From: JAZDLR01 sp964540995
Lineage (GTDB): Bacteria > Patescibacteriota > Patescibacteriia > UBA1558 > 2-01-FULL-52-15
Direction of reading: 5' to 3'
DNA length: 51,889 nucleotides
NCBI GenBank assembly: GCA_964540995.1
Contig: CAZIOU010000008.1
Location: forward strand, 1-51,889
The notes beneath the pieces are model-generated. The model did not search any database and had not been told where the DNA came from. It saw only the letters and a program-made list of their open reading frames with translations. The position numbers and the translations under genes were made by a program. How positions within the stretch are numbered: position 1 is the stretch's first letter; the number at the start of each line of letters is the position of its first letter. Positions 42,609 through 50,913 of the stretch are shown in pieces.

Positions 42609-43448
42609 ATGTTGGATCAGGGTCGTATCAGCTTCATAGGTTCCGGTAATATGGCCGAGGCCATGATTAACGGTCTCCTTGAAGCCAAGTTGGTAACTGC
42701 GGATCAGATTATTGCTACTGGTCCGCGTCCGGAGCGCGGTACTGAACTGTCACAGCGGTACATTGGTATTACTACAGCAATAGATAACTGTCTGGCTTTG
42801 GAAGCTGACATCATCGTGTTGGCCGTTAAGCCGCAGAAATTGGCTGACGTAATGGGCCAATTGGGCGGACAGATCAAGGCTACGCAATTGATAGTTTCTA
42901 TCGCCGCTGGTGTAACACTAGCAACTCTGGTTCAGGGGTTGAGTCAGTCTTCGGTGGTACGCTGCATGCCCAATACCCCTGGACGTATTGGTCAGGGGAT
43001 CACCGTCTGGACCTGTACCTCAGAAGTTACTAAGCTTCAGAAGGAGCAGGTAGGCAACATATTGAGATCGCTAGGTGAAGAGGTGTTCGTAGATGAAGAA
43101 GAACATCTCGATAGGGCTACGGCCATCTCTGGTACTGGACCCGCCTACGTCCTTTACTTCATGGAAGCGCTGACTGATGCTGCTGTTCGAATCGGTCTGC
43201 CGCGGTATCTGGCTGAGCGTCTAACGGTTCAGACGGTGAAAGGAACTGCTCTGTATGCCGAGGCGTTCAAGATTCATTTTGCGCAACTGCGTAACGATGT
43301 GACGTCTCCTGGTGGCACATCTGCTGAAGCCTTGCACAAGTTGGAACAGGCAAGTGTCAGGGCTGCGATGGCTACGGCGGTAAAAGCTGCCTACCGTAAA
43401 TCGCTGGATCTGGGTCGGACCTTGGCTGTGAAGCTGTCTCGAGGCTAA
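42609..43448 (+). CDS. proC: Pyrroline-5-carboxylate reductase
   Basis: A 279-aa NADPH-dependent enzyme that performs the last step of proline synthesis. It has the Rossmann start (ISFIGSGNMAEAMINGLL), VLAVKPQKLADV, the SSVVRCMPNTPGRIGQGITV motif, and the C-terminal dimerisation motif (AISGTGPAYVLYFMEALTDA; DVTSPGGTSAEALHKLE). ATG at 42609 follows a strong TAGGAGG, unlike most core genes here. No proA or proB lies nearby. A terminator follows. Acquisition by transfer would fit the isolated position and the SD style, but is unproven. Confidence 0.95.
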   Translation: MLDQGRISFIGSGNMAEAMINGLLEAKLVTADQIIATGPRPERGTELSQRYIGITTAIDNCLALEADIIVLAVKPQKLADVMGQLGGQIKATQLIVSIAAGVTLATLVQGLSQSSVVRCMPNTPGRIGQGITVWTCTSEVTKLQKEQVGNILRSLGEEVFVDEEEHLDRATAISGTGPAYVLYFMEALTDAAVRIGLPRYLAERLTVQTVKGTALYAEAFKIHFAQLRNDVTSPGGTSAEALHKLEQASVRAAMATAVKAAYRKSLDLGRTLAVKLSRG

Positions 43449-43468
43449 CCTGCTTTAGTACAGAGTCA

Positions 43469-43505
43469 AAAGGGCGCTCATGATATTTCATGAGCGCCCT
43501 TAAAT
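43469..43505 (+). terminator. proC terminator
   Basis: AAGGGCGCTCATGA pairs with TCATGAGCGCCCTT, followed by AAATTAAG. Very stable, 20 bp after the stop codon. Confidence 0.8.
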
Positions 43506-43874
43506 TAAGTAACTAATCGGATTTGTTTTAGATGGCATCCCGACTTGAAAAGGCTTGGGTATTCTGCTACTTTAGATGAGCGTTTAATGCCAATGGACAT
43601 CCTACGTGCGGATGTGTTTGTCCTCTACGAGTAGAGGACCTACCCTTCGGGGGGGGGTGGTAACTATTGGCCTGGTAGCTCCGCCACCTTTCGAAGACTC
43701 AAGGGCGGACAAGCAAGTGGGCAAACATTAGGTCTTCGTGGAGAGCGCCAATTATATTATTGGCCTGGTAGCCAAGTCCCCGCTGAAGCGGGGTAAAGTC
43801 CAGGCACGAGGTCTGTCCCTCTCAATAATTAATTTAAAATGATTCGGGATCCCGGATCTGAAATCTGGATATCT
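43506..43874. other. Intergenic region with small palindromes
   Basis: No gene is recognised. It holds the hairpin GTCCTCTACGAGTAGAGGAC (43619) followed by CTACCCTTCGGGG, a layout repeated at 50081. The sequence ATTGGCCTGGTAGC occurs twice, about 91 bp apart (43669 and 43760). TCCCCGCTGAAGCGGGG forms a hairpin at 43778. I considered a structured RNA but saw no known conserved core. Confidence 0.4.
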
Positions 43875-43949
<75 letters not shown>

Positions 43950-43957
43950 GATTTCAG

Positions 43958-44100
43958 CATCGGGACAAAACCTGTATTCGGCGGTTCCCCGCCTGCCAGC
44001 GCCTGCAGCCTGCGCTTTGTCGCAGGCAATGGCGGGCAGGGATTCCGCCCCCGTCCGCCACGGCTATGCCGCAGGCGTGCCGGGCGGGCCAGGCCTCCAT
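43958..44100 (+). pseudogene. Broken partial duplicate of tRNA-Cys, split by GC-rich palindromes
   Basis: AAAACCTGTATTCGGCGGTTC, then ATTCCGCCC and GGCCTCCA, repeat the 3' half of the tRNA-Cys just upstream. They are interrupted after GGTTC by a palindrome of about 55 bp (CCCGCCTGCC ... GGCGGGCAGG) and again after the T arm by a second GC-rich palindrome (CCGTCCGCC ... GGGCGGGCC). The copy cannot be functional. Confidence 0.65.
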
Positions 44101-44166
44101 CGAGCTCAGCTCGATTAACTGAATTAAACTTGAAGCAGATTTGGATAATTTGTATTAGTAGACAAC

Positions 44167-44223
44167 AAAAAACCGCCGGCAGTTTCGGTAAATACCATTG
44201 AAACTCTGCTTGGCGGTTTTTTA
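44167..44223. terminator. Bidirectional terminator
   Basis: AAAAAACCGCC pairs with GGCGGTTTTTT across an imperfect stem (CAG.TTC / GAA.CTG). It can end transcription on both strands, including the 3D-domain gene coming from the right. Confidence 0.75.
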
Positions 44224-44310
44224 ATATTGAATTAAGTCGTACCTGTTCAGCTGAAATTGTTATTAGATCTGAAGTATAGTCTTAATTTTATTTTTATAAA
44301 TTGTTTTTTA

Positions 44311-44841
44311 TTAACGGTTGTCGGCAATGGTCACAGTGTTCGGTAAGACTTCCATGGTTAGTCTGCGAGCACCGAACTTGATAGCCGTAGATTTATCGGC
44401 CATCCAAATATCAATACGACCAGTACCAGTGTAACGACGGTTCATACGGTCTTCAACGGTGAATATCTTGGTACCGTAGACTTCCGGTAAACGGACACGA
44501 GTTCCGCGGGGGAGGTCATTGGTAGCGATAATACCGTCACGAACCCTGGTTCCGAAGGCCGTAATGAACGGGGAATCATCGGTTTGACCCACTTCGCTGT
44601 TATAAGCGGTGACAACTACCTTCTTGGTAGCCACTGGTTCGATCACATCGTACTTTTCTGTGTAATCAGGCCACTGGGAAAGGGCCACAATAGGCACAGA
44701 AACGCCGTCAACCATCACATTACCCTCGTAAACCGCCAAAGCGGTATGAGGCAACAGAATGGTGACAAAAACCGGTAACATTAGCCAATATTTGGCTTTT
44801 TGGCTGATATACCTTTTTACTGCCAATTGAAGTTGTTTCAT
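44311..44841 (-). CDS. Secreted 3D-domain protein (RlpA/YabE-like)
   Basis: A 176-aa protein. The signal peptide or membrane anchor lies at residues about 17-36 (KYWLMLPVFVTILLPHTALA). The 3D (Asp-Asp-Asp) domain at about 70-170 shows VVVTAYNSEVGQTDDSP, GIIATNDLPRGTRVRLP, then FTVEDRMNRRY and RIDIWM. The three conserved Asp are visible. Such domains occur in lytic transglycosylase-like cell-wall enzymes. It is probably extracytoplasmic and acts on peptidoglycan. No SD. Confidence 0.82.
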   Translation of the reverse strand: MKQLQLAVKRYISQKAKYWLMLPVFVTILLPHTALAVYEGNVMVDGVSVPIVALSQWPDYTEKYDVIEPVATKKVVVTAYNSEVGQTDDSPFITAFGTRVRDGIIATNDLPRGTRVRLPEVYGTKIFTVEDRMNRRYTGTGRIDIWMADKSTAIKFGARRLTMEVLPNTVTIADNR

Positions 44842-45016
44842 GAGGGTTGGTTAATAAAAACGATTCGTATAACACGAACCGATTGACCTTTATATCATAC
44901 CTAGACAATATTGTCAAGTCTTTGTCAAGCCCCTCAAAACAATTGCTGCTAGTAGCTGGAGGTATCAAAAACACCCCAACATTGCTGTTAGGGTGGTTAA
45001 AAAATAATCTTTTGGC

Positions 45017-46543
45017 TTAATCTACACGTTCATAGGCGAGACTGGTGACCGTTCCATCAGTCAGGACCTTGTAGATCACCTTCTGGGGAGCATGATCATA
45101 GCCAAGCGTTTCAATAGTTGATACTTGAACTAGATAACCACCATCAATGACCAAAACTTGCCCCTTAGGTCCCCCGTTGGCGTCGATGTCCAAGCCTGGT
45201 GATAGGAGTGCTACGAAGGAAGCAGCTTCAGCTGCCGAGCTGACCGGCGCGAAGTTGGACTTAAGCAACGCCGGCATATTGATCTTGAGCGTTGATTTAG
45301 TTCCAGTTGCTTGGAGCCAGTAGCCAGTAGAACAGGTGGTTAGACCTTCCATTCGTAAGTAGCCTGTCTTGGAAGCAGAGAAGCAGCCAGCATCACTTTC
45401 TTGTTTCAGCTTAACGGGATTACCTAAAGCTGTGATTTGTGCTTCTGTCATGGTGAAACCATCGATACGACTCGCTAGAGCAATAGGCTGCCAAGAACCA
45501 CTCGTGAGTGCACCTTCGTATTTCACTTGGTCAGCGGCGGTGTTCCAGGTGTACTGACTATTGGAGAGTTGGATTTCTTGCAGATCGGTGACACCATCGC
45601 CATCGCTATCAGCTTTGGTATCGACGGTGCCGAAATATTGCTCGAGGAGAGCACTGACGCCATCTTTGTCAGCATCAGTATTGGCTAGGGTAGCTACAGC
45701 GTTGATTTCGTCGGTGTTAAATTCATCGCAACTTTGTGATTGGTCGTTCACGGCTGTTTGGAAATCATCACGGATTGAGCCGGCAGGAAAGGTAGTTACT
45801 ATATCATTGTGACCACGAGCTAGACATACTGCCAAAGCGTAATTACGATAAGAGTCAGCGGTGATAGGTAGAGGATCAGGTAAGGGAACAGGAGCCGGTG
45901 CTACACCGACAATAGTACCAACGGTAATTTTATTCAAATCTGCATTGGTGATCCCGAGACTCAAGTAGCGCATGATCTGGTAGGCGGCATTACCGTCTTT
46001 CATATAATACCGTTTACCATCATCAGGGCGGACATACCAAGCTTCACCATGGGATTGAGTTTGTAGTAGGATCTTACCTTTGAGTTGACTGACCAGCTTA
46101 GTATCATACGTTAACTTACCAGCACCTAACGGATTGTAACCATTGAGTATTTCTTGACCATCAGCGAAGCTGTCACCATCAGTATCAGCGACATCTTTCT
46201 TGGTCCCGAGCGCATCTTCGAGTTGATCCGGTAGTCCGTCACCATCGGTATCGGTATCTTGGAAACGAGTTTCCAAGCCGACAGGTATTTTAGCCAGGTT
46301 GGCGTTGGTTACACCCAAACCGAAGGTACGTAAGGCAGAATAAGCTATGGAGCCATCTTTGAGATAATACCGTTTACCATCATCTGGGCGGACGTACCAA
46401 GCTTCGCCTTTAGATTCGACTTGAAGTAGGATCTTGCCTTTGAGCGAGTCAGCGAAAGCGGCGGTGTGGATCGTCCCCACCAAAGGGATGATAAGGAATG
46501 AGGAAAAAATTGTTGATAGTTTTCTATTCATGTTATTAGTCAC
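45017..46543 (-). CDS. Secreted protein with duplicated GKILLQVE domain and thrombospondin-3-type repeats
   Basis: A 508-aa protein with an N-terminal signal peptide (to about residue 31). Two copies of a domain of about 55 residues, LKGKILLQVESKGEAWYVRP through AYxxxRxFxLGxTNAxLxKIPVG, lie at 33-90 and 155-210. Calcium-binding DTDGDGLPDQLE-type repeats lie between them and again near 300-330 (DSDGDGVTDLQE). The C-terminal 150 residues are an unrecognised beta-rich domain. It is likely a cell-surface protein. The duplicated domain recurs in the next gene (47069-48442). Confidence 0.75.
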   Translation of the reverse strand: MTNNMNRKLSTIFSSFLIIPLVGTIHTAAFADSLKGKILLQVESKGEAWYVRPDDGKRYYLKDGSIAYSALRTFGLGVTNANLAKIPVGLETRFQDTDTDGDGLPDQLEDALGTKKDVADTDGDSFADGQEILNGYNPLGAGKLTYDTKLVSQLKGKILLQTQSHGEAWYVRPDDGKRYYMKDGNAAYQIMRYLSLGITNADLNKITVGTIVGVAPAPVPLPDPLPITADSYRNYALAVCLARGHNDIVTTFPAGSIRDDFQTAVNDQSQSCDEFNTDEINAVATLANTDADKDGVSALLEQYFGTVDTKADSDGDGVTDLQEIQLSNSQYTWNTAADQVKYEGALTSGSWQPIALASRIDGFTMTEAQITALGNPVKLKQESDAGCFSASKTGYLRMEGLTTCSTGYWLQATGTKSTLKINMPALLKSNFAPVSSAAEAASFVALLSPGLDIDANGGPKGQVLVIDGGYLVQVSTIETLGYDHAPQKVIYKVLTDGTVTSLAYERVD

Positions 46544-46590
46544 TTGATTTTACTAGGTAAGCCGCAAAAAGTTATATAAAGATGCTTTCC

Positions 46591-47031
46591 TTATACATCG
46601 TCTTTTAATCGGAGGTCCATTTGCTGTTCTGATTCGGGATTCATATGTAATCCTAGGCAGCCCTGCAAATAAAACCAATTCCAAAATTTTCTTAATTTTA
46701 TATCTGAATGTTTATAACCAAGAATTTCAGCTGAATGAAGAAGATGCATTATATAATGATGCGGATAGCCATCGGGGTCAGCGAGAAATAGCACAGCAGC
46801 TTGTTTAGCTTGCCCCTGCTGTACTCCCATAAACGTTCCTCTTCTTGGAGTGGCGTCTCGCAGAATACAAGAACGAAGAAAACGAGATAATATTTTCCCA
46901 TTATTATGTTTCGGTAAGCCATCGGGTCCTCGCAAAGCAGTCAATAAAACAGTTTGTTGTCTCCAGGAGCATTTATGTAATAGCCAATCCTGTAAAACAT
47001 TGGGATTTTTGGCTACCTTAGTTGAGGTCAT
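46591..47031 (-). CDS. Hypothetical protein, His/Pro motif family
   Basis: A protein of about 146 aa. The frame runs up into the neighbouring gene, but ATG at 47031 (MTSTKVAKNPNVLQ) avoids the overlap. The pattern LRGPDGLPKHNNGKILSRFL, then DPDGYPHHYIMHLLHSAEIL and HMNPESEQQMDLRL, resembles an uncharacterised family that I associate with phage-type genomes. I cannot name it. No signal peptide. The start is uncertain and the SD is weak. Confidence 0.5.
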   Translation of the reverse strand: MTSTKVAKNPNVLQDWLLHKCSWRQQTVLLTALRGPDGLPKHNNGKILSRFLRSCILRDATPRRGTFMGVQQGQAKQAAVLFLADPDGYPHHYIMHLLHSAEILGYKHSDIKLRKFWNWFYLQGCLGLHMNPESEQQMDLRLKDDV

Positions 47032-47068
47032 AATATTGTCTCTAGCCTCTAGTATAGCAGATATAGGG

Positions 47069-48442
47069 CTAGGAGGATATTTGGGAGAAAAGGATAGCAT
47101 TGGGTACGTCGCGTCCTGGGCCCATACGATAACGACCGTCATAGTAGACAGCCGTCGAGCCGCCGGCATCAAGATTGAGAGCGTTCTCTAGGCCGAGTGA
47201 TAGGAGAGCATCAACTAACTGTGGCACAGAAGCGGAATACAGTACCACTACGTAGATATCTGATCCTTTGACGCCGATGGCTGCACGGCTATACCGTTTC
47301 AGTTGTTTGGGGTCTAAGGTGGCGACACTACCAAGAGCTGATGTGCCTTCCTGGATCAGGACTGGATCATTGGAGATTGCTGCCTTGACCTTGGTATGAT
47401 AGGTGGCTTCAAATTCCGCCTGACTTCGAAATTGAGCTGTACTAGTAAAAAAGTAGGGATGATTATCAGAGCCAAAAACTAAGAGTGCACCGGTGGAAGG
47501 ATAATTGATCTGGTCAGCGTTGATCATCACGCCATCGGTGGAACGATAGACGGGATAGTAATAATAATTTTTCTCTTTGGCGCAATCAGTATAGTCAGCC
47601 GGACAGAAATAGCTACCGTTGATGGCGGCGAAGGCATTGTACGTCAAAGCGAAATCACCGACGCTGCGTATGGGGCAATTGTTATCGCAGTCAGTCGTGT
47701 TGGCGGTGGTTGTCAATATGTCGAGTTTGGGATCTTGCCAATTAACTTTCAGGATAGCCGCTGTGAAGCTGCCTGTCGGTGTCTTGATAGTTTCAATCTT
47801 GTAGCTCGATCCTGCTGGTTGGGTAGAAGGCTTGTCGCCAATAGTATCAACGGGAATCTTGGCCAATTCTTTATTGGTGACACCCAGACTGATGAAGCGC
47901 ATTATCTGATAGGCAGCATCACCATCAGGAAGATAATAGCGTTTGCCCGAAGGATGCAGATACCAAGCTTCGCCGTTTTTCTCCACTTGTAGGAGTATGC
48001 GGCCGCGTAACTTCTCAATTAATTCATCGTCGATCTTACGATCACCTTGGCCATTGGGATTAGTGTTAGCCAAGATTTCAGCTTTATCATTATCACCGTC
48101 TCCATCGCTATCTTTCTTCTTATAGTTGGTTCCAAGCCCTGTTTCCAATTGATCAGACAAGCCGTCACCATCAGTATCAGTGCCGTTGGTGAAACGATCT
48201 TCCAAACCAACAGGGATTTGCGCCAAGTCAGCATTCTTGATCCCCAGTCCAAATTCACGCAGCATCTGATAGGCAGTAGCACCGTCTTTCAAATAATAGC
48301 GTTGACCACTGACGGGTCCGACATACCAAGCTTCACCGTGTTGTTCTACTTGCAACAAAATATTACCCGCTAGATCAGCGGCTAAGCTGACTTGAGGAAT
48401 GAGTAGAAAGATTGTAAACAAAAAAAGTATAATTCGTCTCAT
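47069..48442 (-). CDS. Secreted protein with GKILLQVE domains and phosphodiester glycosidase domain
   Basis: A 457-aa protein. Signal peptide to about residue 21. Two GNILLQVE/GRILLQVE...GEAWY domains lie at about 24-80 and 145-200, separated by DTDGDGLSDQLETGLG-type calcium-binding repeats. Residues about 215-455 match the NAGPA-type phosphodiester glycosidase domain: YNAFAAINGSYF, then YSRAAIGVKG, and NALNLDAGGSTAVYYDG with PGRDVPNAIL at the end. It is probably an exported carbohydrate-modifying enzyme. It is a paralogue of the 45017-46543 protein in its N-terminal half. Confidence 0.83.
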   Translation of the reverse strand: MRRIILFLFTIFLLIPQVSLAADLAGNILLQVEQHGEAWYVGPVSGQRYYLKDGATAYQMLREFGLGIKNADLAQIPVGLEDRFTNGTDTDGDGLSDQLETGLGTNYKKKDSDGDGDNDKAEILANTNPNGQGDRKIDDELIEKLRGRILLQVEKNGEAWYLHPSGKRYYLPDGDAAYQIMRFISLGVTNKELAKIPVDTIGDKPSTQPAGSSYKIETIKTPTGSFTAAILKVNWQDPKLDILTTTANTTDCDNNCPIRSVGDFALTYNAFAAINGSYFCPADYTDCAKEKNYYYYPVYRSTDGVMINADQINYPSTGALLVFGSDNHPYFFTSTAQFRSQAEFEATYHTKVKAAISNDPVLIQEGTSALGSVATLDPKQLKRYSRAAIGVKGSDIYVVVLYSASVPQLVDALLSLGLENALNLDAGGSTAVYYDGRYRMGPGRDVPNAILFSQISS

Positions 48443-48481
48443 ACTTTTGTTGTAGCACAGTGGAGGTAATTGTAAAGAACG

Positions 48482-49003
48482 TTATTTGGCTTTCTCTAAG
48501 ATAGCATTGATAAATTCTATCTTACGACGATAATATTCTTGCACACTCACCCCATCACTATTTTCTTTGAGTTGACGATAGGTTTCTAATTCCAGGGGAT
48601 GTGATAGAAGATAGGCGTGGAATCGTTGACCCTCTTGCCAGCCTGCAGAATCTTGATTGATCAAGAAAATATCGATATGTTTTCCGTTCATAGCGGTTGC
48701 GAAGCGAGAGCGTTCTAGAGGATATGAGCTTCTAGGCTCGCCGAAGAGACTCTTAAGCTTTGGTATCAAAGTGTTAAATTGAGCTGGTTTAATAGGAATA
48801 TAGACATCTATTTCATCTTGACCGGAAATGCCGAGACCCGAGGCACCAAGATGAAGGATGGTGAGGCTACGATCTGTCTTTTCCTGAATCAGGTGTTTGA
48901 TTTCTTGGAATCTACTCTCAGCTGTAGGATCAAACGGGACAATTTTTATAGTATCGGTGTTAGATAAATGGCCGATCCATTTTTCCTGCTTGGGCGTGAG
49001 CAT
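48482..49003 (-). CDS. GrpB/UPF0157-family nucleotidyltransferase-like protein
   Basis: A 173-aa protein. The core reads VPFDPTAESRFQEIKHLI, then LTILHLGASGLGISGQDEID (GrpB usually has HIGSTSVPGL..K..ID), and ends HAYLLSHPLELETYRQLKEN and YYRRKIEFINAIL. The usual Lys before the acidic pair appears as QDEID. The family has a nucleotidyltransferase fold with poorly defined substrates. No signal peptide. Confidence 0.78.
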   Translation of the reverse strand: MLTPKQEKWIGHLSNTDTIKIVPFDPTAESRFQEIKHLIQEKTDRSLTILHLGASGLGISGQDEIDVYIPIKPAQFNTLIPKLKSLFGEPRSSYPLERSRFATAMNGKHIDIFLINQDSAGWQEGQRFHAYLLSHPLELETYRQLKENSDGVSVQEYYRRKIEFINAILEKAK

Positions 49004-49181
49004 GGATGTATGTTGATGATGAGTTGTATTTAGTGACTAGAGGTAACCTAGTCTTTGATAAACGGTATAGAGGGATGGTGTTGTCACCCTACGCCAAGGC
49101 TTCGGGTGACTACCCTTCTTGAGCCTGTGGCTCTTCGTGTGGCCAGAGGCCACCCGAAGCTTCGCTTCGCGAAGCGAAGGG

Positions 49182-49255
49182 TGGAGCGGGTAGCGGGAAT
49201 CGAACCCGTATCTTATCCTTGGGAAGGACACGTTCTACCACTGAACTATACCCGC
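49182..49255 (-). tRNA. tRNA-Gly (CCC)
   Basis: A cloverleaf on the minus strand. It begins GCGGGTATAGTTCAGTGG, has anticodon loop TTCCCAA (anticodon CCC), T arm GGGTTCGATTCCC, acceptor end TACCCGC and an encoded CCA. Confidence 0.9.
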
Positions 49256-49354
49256 ATTATGAATTACCCTGCCTGCCCGGCAAACCCTGAGCCTGCCGAA
49301 GGGGATGCGGGATACTAATCCCGCGGGTATTCTGCAGGACTAGTATACCAATAG

Positions 49355-49396
49355 TAAAAAATAAAAAAAGAACCCTCGTTACCGAGATAACGAGGG
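49355..49396 (-). terminator. Terminator of a short minus-strand transcript
   Basis: On the minus strand CCCTCGTT pairs with AACGAGGG, then TTCTTTTTTTATTTTTT follows. There is no conventional gene directly upstream. Confidence 0.85.
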
Positions 49397-49545
49397 CGGG
49401 TACAGTGGTGGTTGTCATGGCAGACGGGCGTTGGCTCCTTCGAACAGGCAATTTGGTAGTGACAAACACTATGTATGGTCTCGCAAGAAGCGAGATGAGA
49501 TGGTCGGGGACCATCGGGAAAAAATTGGGGAAAAGTACGGGATAC
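49366..49545 (-). ncRNA. Candidate small RNA (about 180 nt) or attenuated leader
   Basis: It lies between a promoter (49552-49579) and the terminator above. The transcript can form GATGGTCCCCGACCATC and CTCGCTTCTTGCGAG hairpins. A short frame inside begins MTTTTVPALVISVTR and runs through the terminator. Its Thr/Val/Ile content recalls amino-acid leader peptides, but the nearest SD-like GAAGGAG is about 17 nt away, and the gene downstream is tRNA-Gly. Confidence 0.45.
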
Positions 49546-49551
49546 GTCTTT

Positions 49552-49579
49552 AGTATAGCGCTTATATAATTTTATGCAA
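49552..49579 (-). promoter_or_regulatory. Promoter of the candidate small RNA
   Basis: On the minus strand TTGCAT (49574-49579), a 16-bp spacer and TATACT (49552-49557). Confidence 0.6.
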
Positions 49580-49630
49580 GTAACAAAAAAGACCCTAAGT
49601 GGTCTATGTGCAATCGTACTACAATAATTT

Positions 49631-49876
49631 TCATTTATTTATGAAAAATTTTTTCATTTTTTGTCTGCCGGTCTTTGTCTTCCACCATAATTCCTTTTGT
49701 TTCGCTTCTCCAATAGTCTCGAATTCTTCCTTGAATAACAGTATTAGTGGACGCCGACGTTGTGTAGATTTTACTTTTCCTTCGTTATGTTGCTTAAGTC
49801 GAGCTTGAAAGTTTTTGGAATAGCCTACATACGTTCTAAGATCTTTAAGGCTCTGAAGAATATAAACTGAATACAT
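49631..49876 (-). CDS. GIY-YIG nuclease domain protein
   Basis: An 81-aa single-domain protein starting MYSVYILQSLKDLRTYVGYS, which carries the two GIY-YIG strands as VYI and YVG. The conserved Arg (QARLKQHNEG) and the Glu region follow (ELWWKTKTGRQKMKKFF). It is the UvrC-N/UPF0213-like type common as solo nuclease-like proteins in bacteria. The biological role of this class is unclear. Confidence 0.85.
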   Translation of the reverse strand: MYSVYILQSLKDLRTYVGYSKNFQARLKQHNEGKVKSTQRRRPLILLFKEEFETIGEAKQKELWWKTKTGRQKMKKFFINK

Positions 49877-49963
49877 ATAGTCTAAACTAGATTTGTGGCA
49901 GTTGAGGGGCGGGCCGTCCGCCTTCTTGGCGAGACGAGCCTCGCTCCAATCGCCCTAGGCGAT

Positions 49964-50038
49964 TGGAGCGGGTAAACGGAATCGAACCGTCATCCTTAGC
50001 TTGGAAGGCTAATATAATAACCATTATACGATACCCGC
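49964..50038 (-). tRNA. tRNA-Gly (TCC)
   Basis: A cloverleaf on the minus strand starting GCGGGTATCGTATAATGG, with anticodon loop CTTCCAA (TCC), T arm CGGTTCGATTCCG and an encoded CCA. A GC-rich inverted repeat lies directly downstream (49930-49970). Confidence 0.92.
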
Positions 50039-50099
50039 ATATTTTATCTTCGCAGACGTCGTACTAGTACGACGTAATTGTGCTCTGCTAGCAGAGCAC

Positions 50100-50420
50100 C
50101 TACCCCTTCGGGGTCCACTGAAACTTCTTCATATCTACCCACCACATCTCATTCTGGCGAACTACTTTGATACCTTCTTTTTTTAAAAGAGCAGCTTGGA
50201 AATCAGCTGTATGTGTCTCGCAAGTGGTAGTGATAAATCCTTTACTATTGATGACTCGGTGCCACGGTAGGGCAGGGTCATTGTCCATCATATGAAGTGC
50301 CCAGCCGACAGCTCGGGCGCCACGTGGCGAACCGATCTTGGCTGCTATCTGGCCATAGGAAGCTACTCGCCCACGAGGGATCTGTCGAGTAAAATTATAA
50401 ACTTTTTGATAGAACGTCAT
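50100..50420 (-). CDS. Alkyltransferase-like protein (ATL, MGMT C-terminal domain)
   Basis: A protein of about 106 aa with the MGMT DNA-binding fold: FTRQIPRGRVASYGQIAAKI, GARAVGWALHM, then PWHRVINSKG. The active-site PCHRV of methyltransferases is PWHRV here, so it cannot accept alkyl groups and belongs to the ATL class. That class binds alkylguanine lesions and hands them to nucleotide excision repair. The open frame extends upstream into a tRNA, so the ATG at 50420 is chosen. The C-terminus ends in a hairpin-rich segment (CTACCCCTTCGGGG at 50099). Confidence 0.88.
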   Translation of the reverse strand: MTFYQKVYNFTRQIPRGRVASYGQIAAKIGSPRGARAVGWALHMMDNDPALPWHRVINSKGFITTTCETHTADFQAALLKKEGIKVVRQNEMWWVDMKKFQWTPKG

Positions 50421-50425
50421 GATGC

Positions 50426-50501
50426 TGGTCGGGGATGCCGGGCTCGAACCGGCGGCCTCTTGCTCCCAAAGCAAGCGCGCTACCAACTGCGCCAATCCCC
50501 G
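50426..50501 (-). tRNA. tRNA-Pro (TGG)
   Basis: A minus-strand cloverleaf with acceptor CGGGGAT/ATCCCCG, D arm GCGC..GCGC, anticodon loop TTTGGGA (TGG), T arm CCGGTTCGAGCCCGG and an encoded CCA. It ends 6 bp before the ATL start codon. Confidence 0.94.
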
Positions 50502-50531
50502 ATTATTGATGAGAGATTTATGTAACTTTAC

Positions 50532-50606
50532 TGGTGCCGAGAGACAGAATCGAACTGTCGACGCAAGGCTCTTCAGGCCTTCGCTCTACCACTGAGCTAC
50601 CTCGGC
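50532..50606 (-). tRNA. tRNA-Phe (GAA)
   Basis: A minus-strand cloverleaf with acceptor GCCGAGG/TCTCGGC (with one mismatch), anticodon stem AAGGC/GCCTT, loop CTGAAGA (GAA), T arm GACAGTTCGATTCTGTC and an encoded CCA. Confidence 0.9.
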
Positions 50607-50631
50607 TCTCAAAAAAGTAACATAAATGAAA

Positions 50632-50708
50632 TGGTGGGCGCGGATGGACTCGAACCATCGACCTCGTCATTATCAGTGACGCGCTCTAACCACCTGAGCT
50701 ACGCGCCC
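50632..50708 (-). tRNA. tRNA-Ile (GAT)
   Basis: A minus-strand cloverleaf with acceptor GGGCGCG/CGCGCCC, anticodon stem CGTCA/TGACG, loop CTGATAA (GAT), T arm GATGGTTCGAGTCCATC and an encoded CCA. It is the tRNA usually found in the 16S-23S spacer, here 1.1 kb beyond the 16S 3' end. Confidence 0.94.
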
Positions 50709-50913
50709 ATTTCAAAAAAAAGAAGCTAAAATTGTTAAAGATACGGGGGTGATAGTAACAAATAAGCTCGTTCTTGGCAAGTCTTAGAATAGAGAATTAA
50801 ACCCCAGTGACTTTTTGACAACCTGATAGATTTGAGCTACAAGAAATAAATAGTCCTTTTAATTGTCGCGTTGGCTGACGGGTCTGTATGTAGCTCTCTA
50901 CCGAGGAGGGAGT

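Noticed and set aside
43506..43874. RNase P RNA or tmRNA
   Set aside because: Paired elements are present, but the conserved cores of these RNAs are not recognisable.
49257..49514. Minus-strand 85-codon frame
   Set aside because: It runs through a strong terminator and into dispersed repeat DNA; only its short 5' part could be a leader peptide.
49366..49545. T-box riboswitch
   Set aside because: No T-box consensus is seen, and the downstream gene is a tRNA rather than an aminoacyl-tRNA synthetase or biosynthesis gene.
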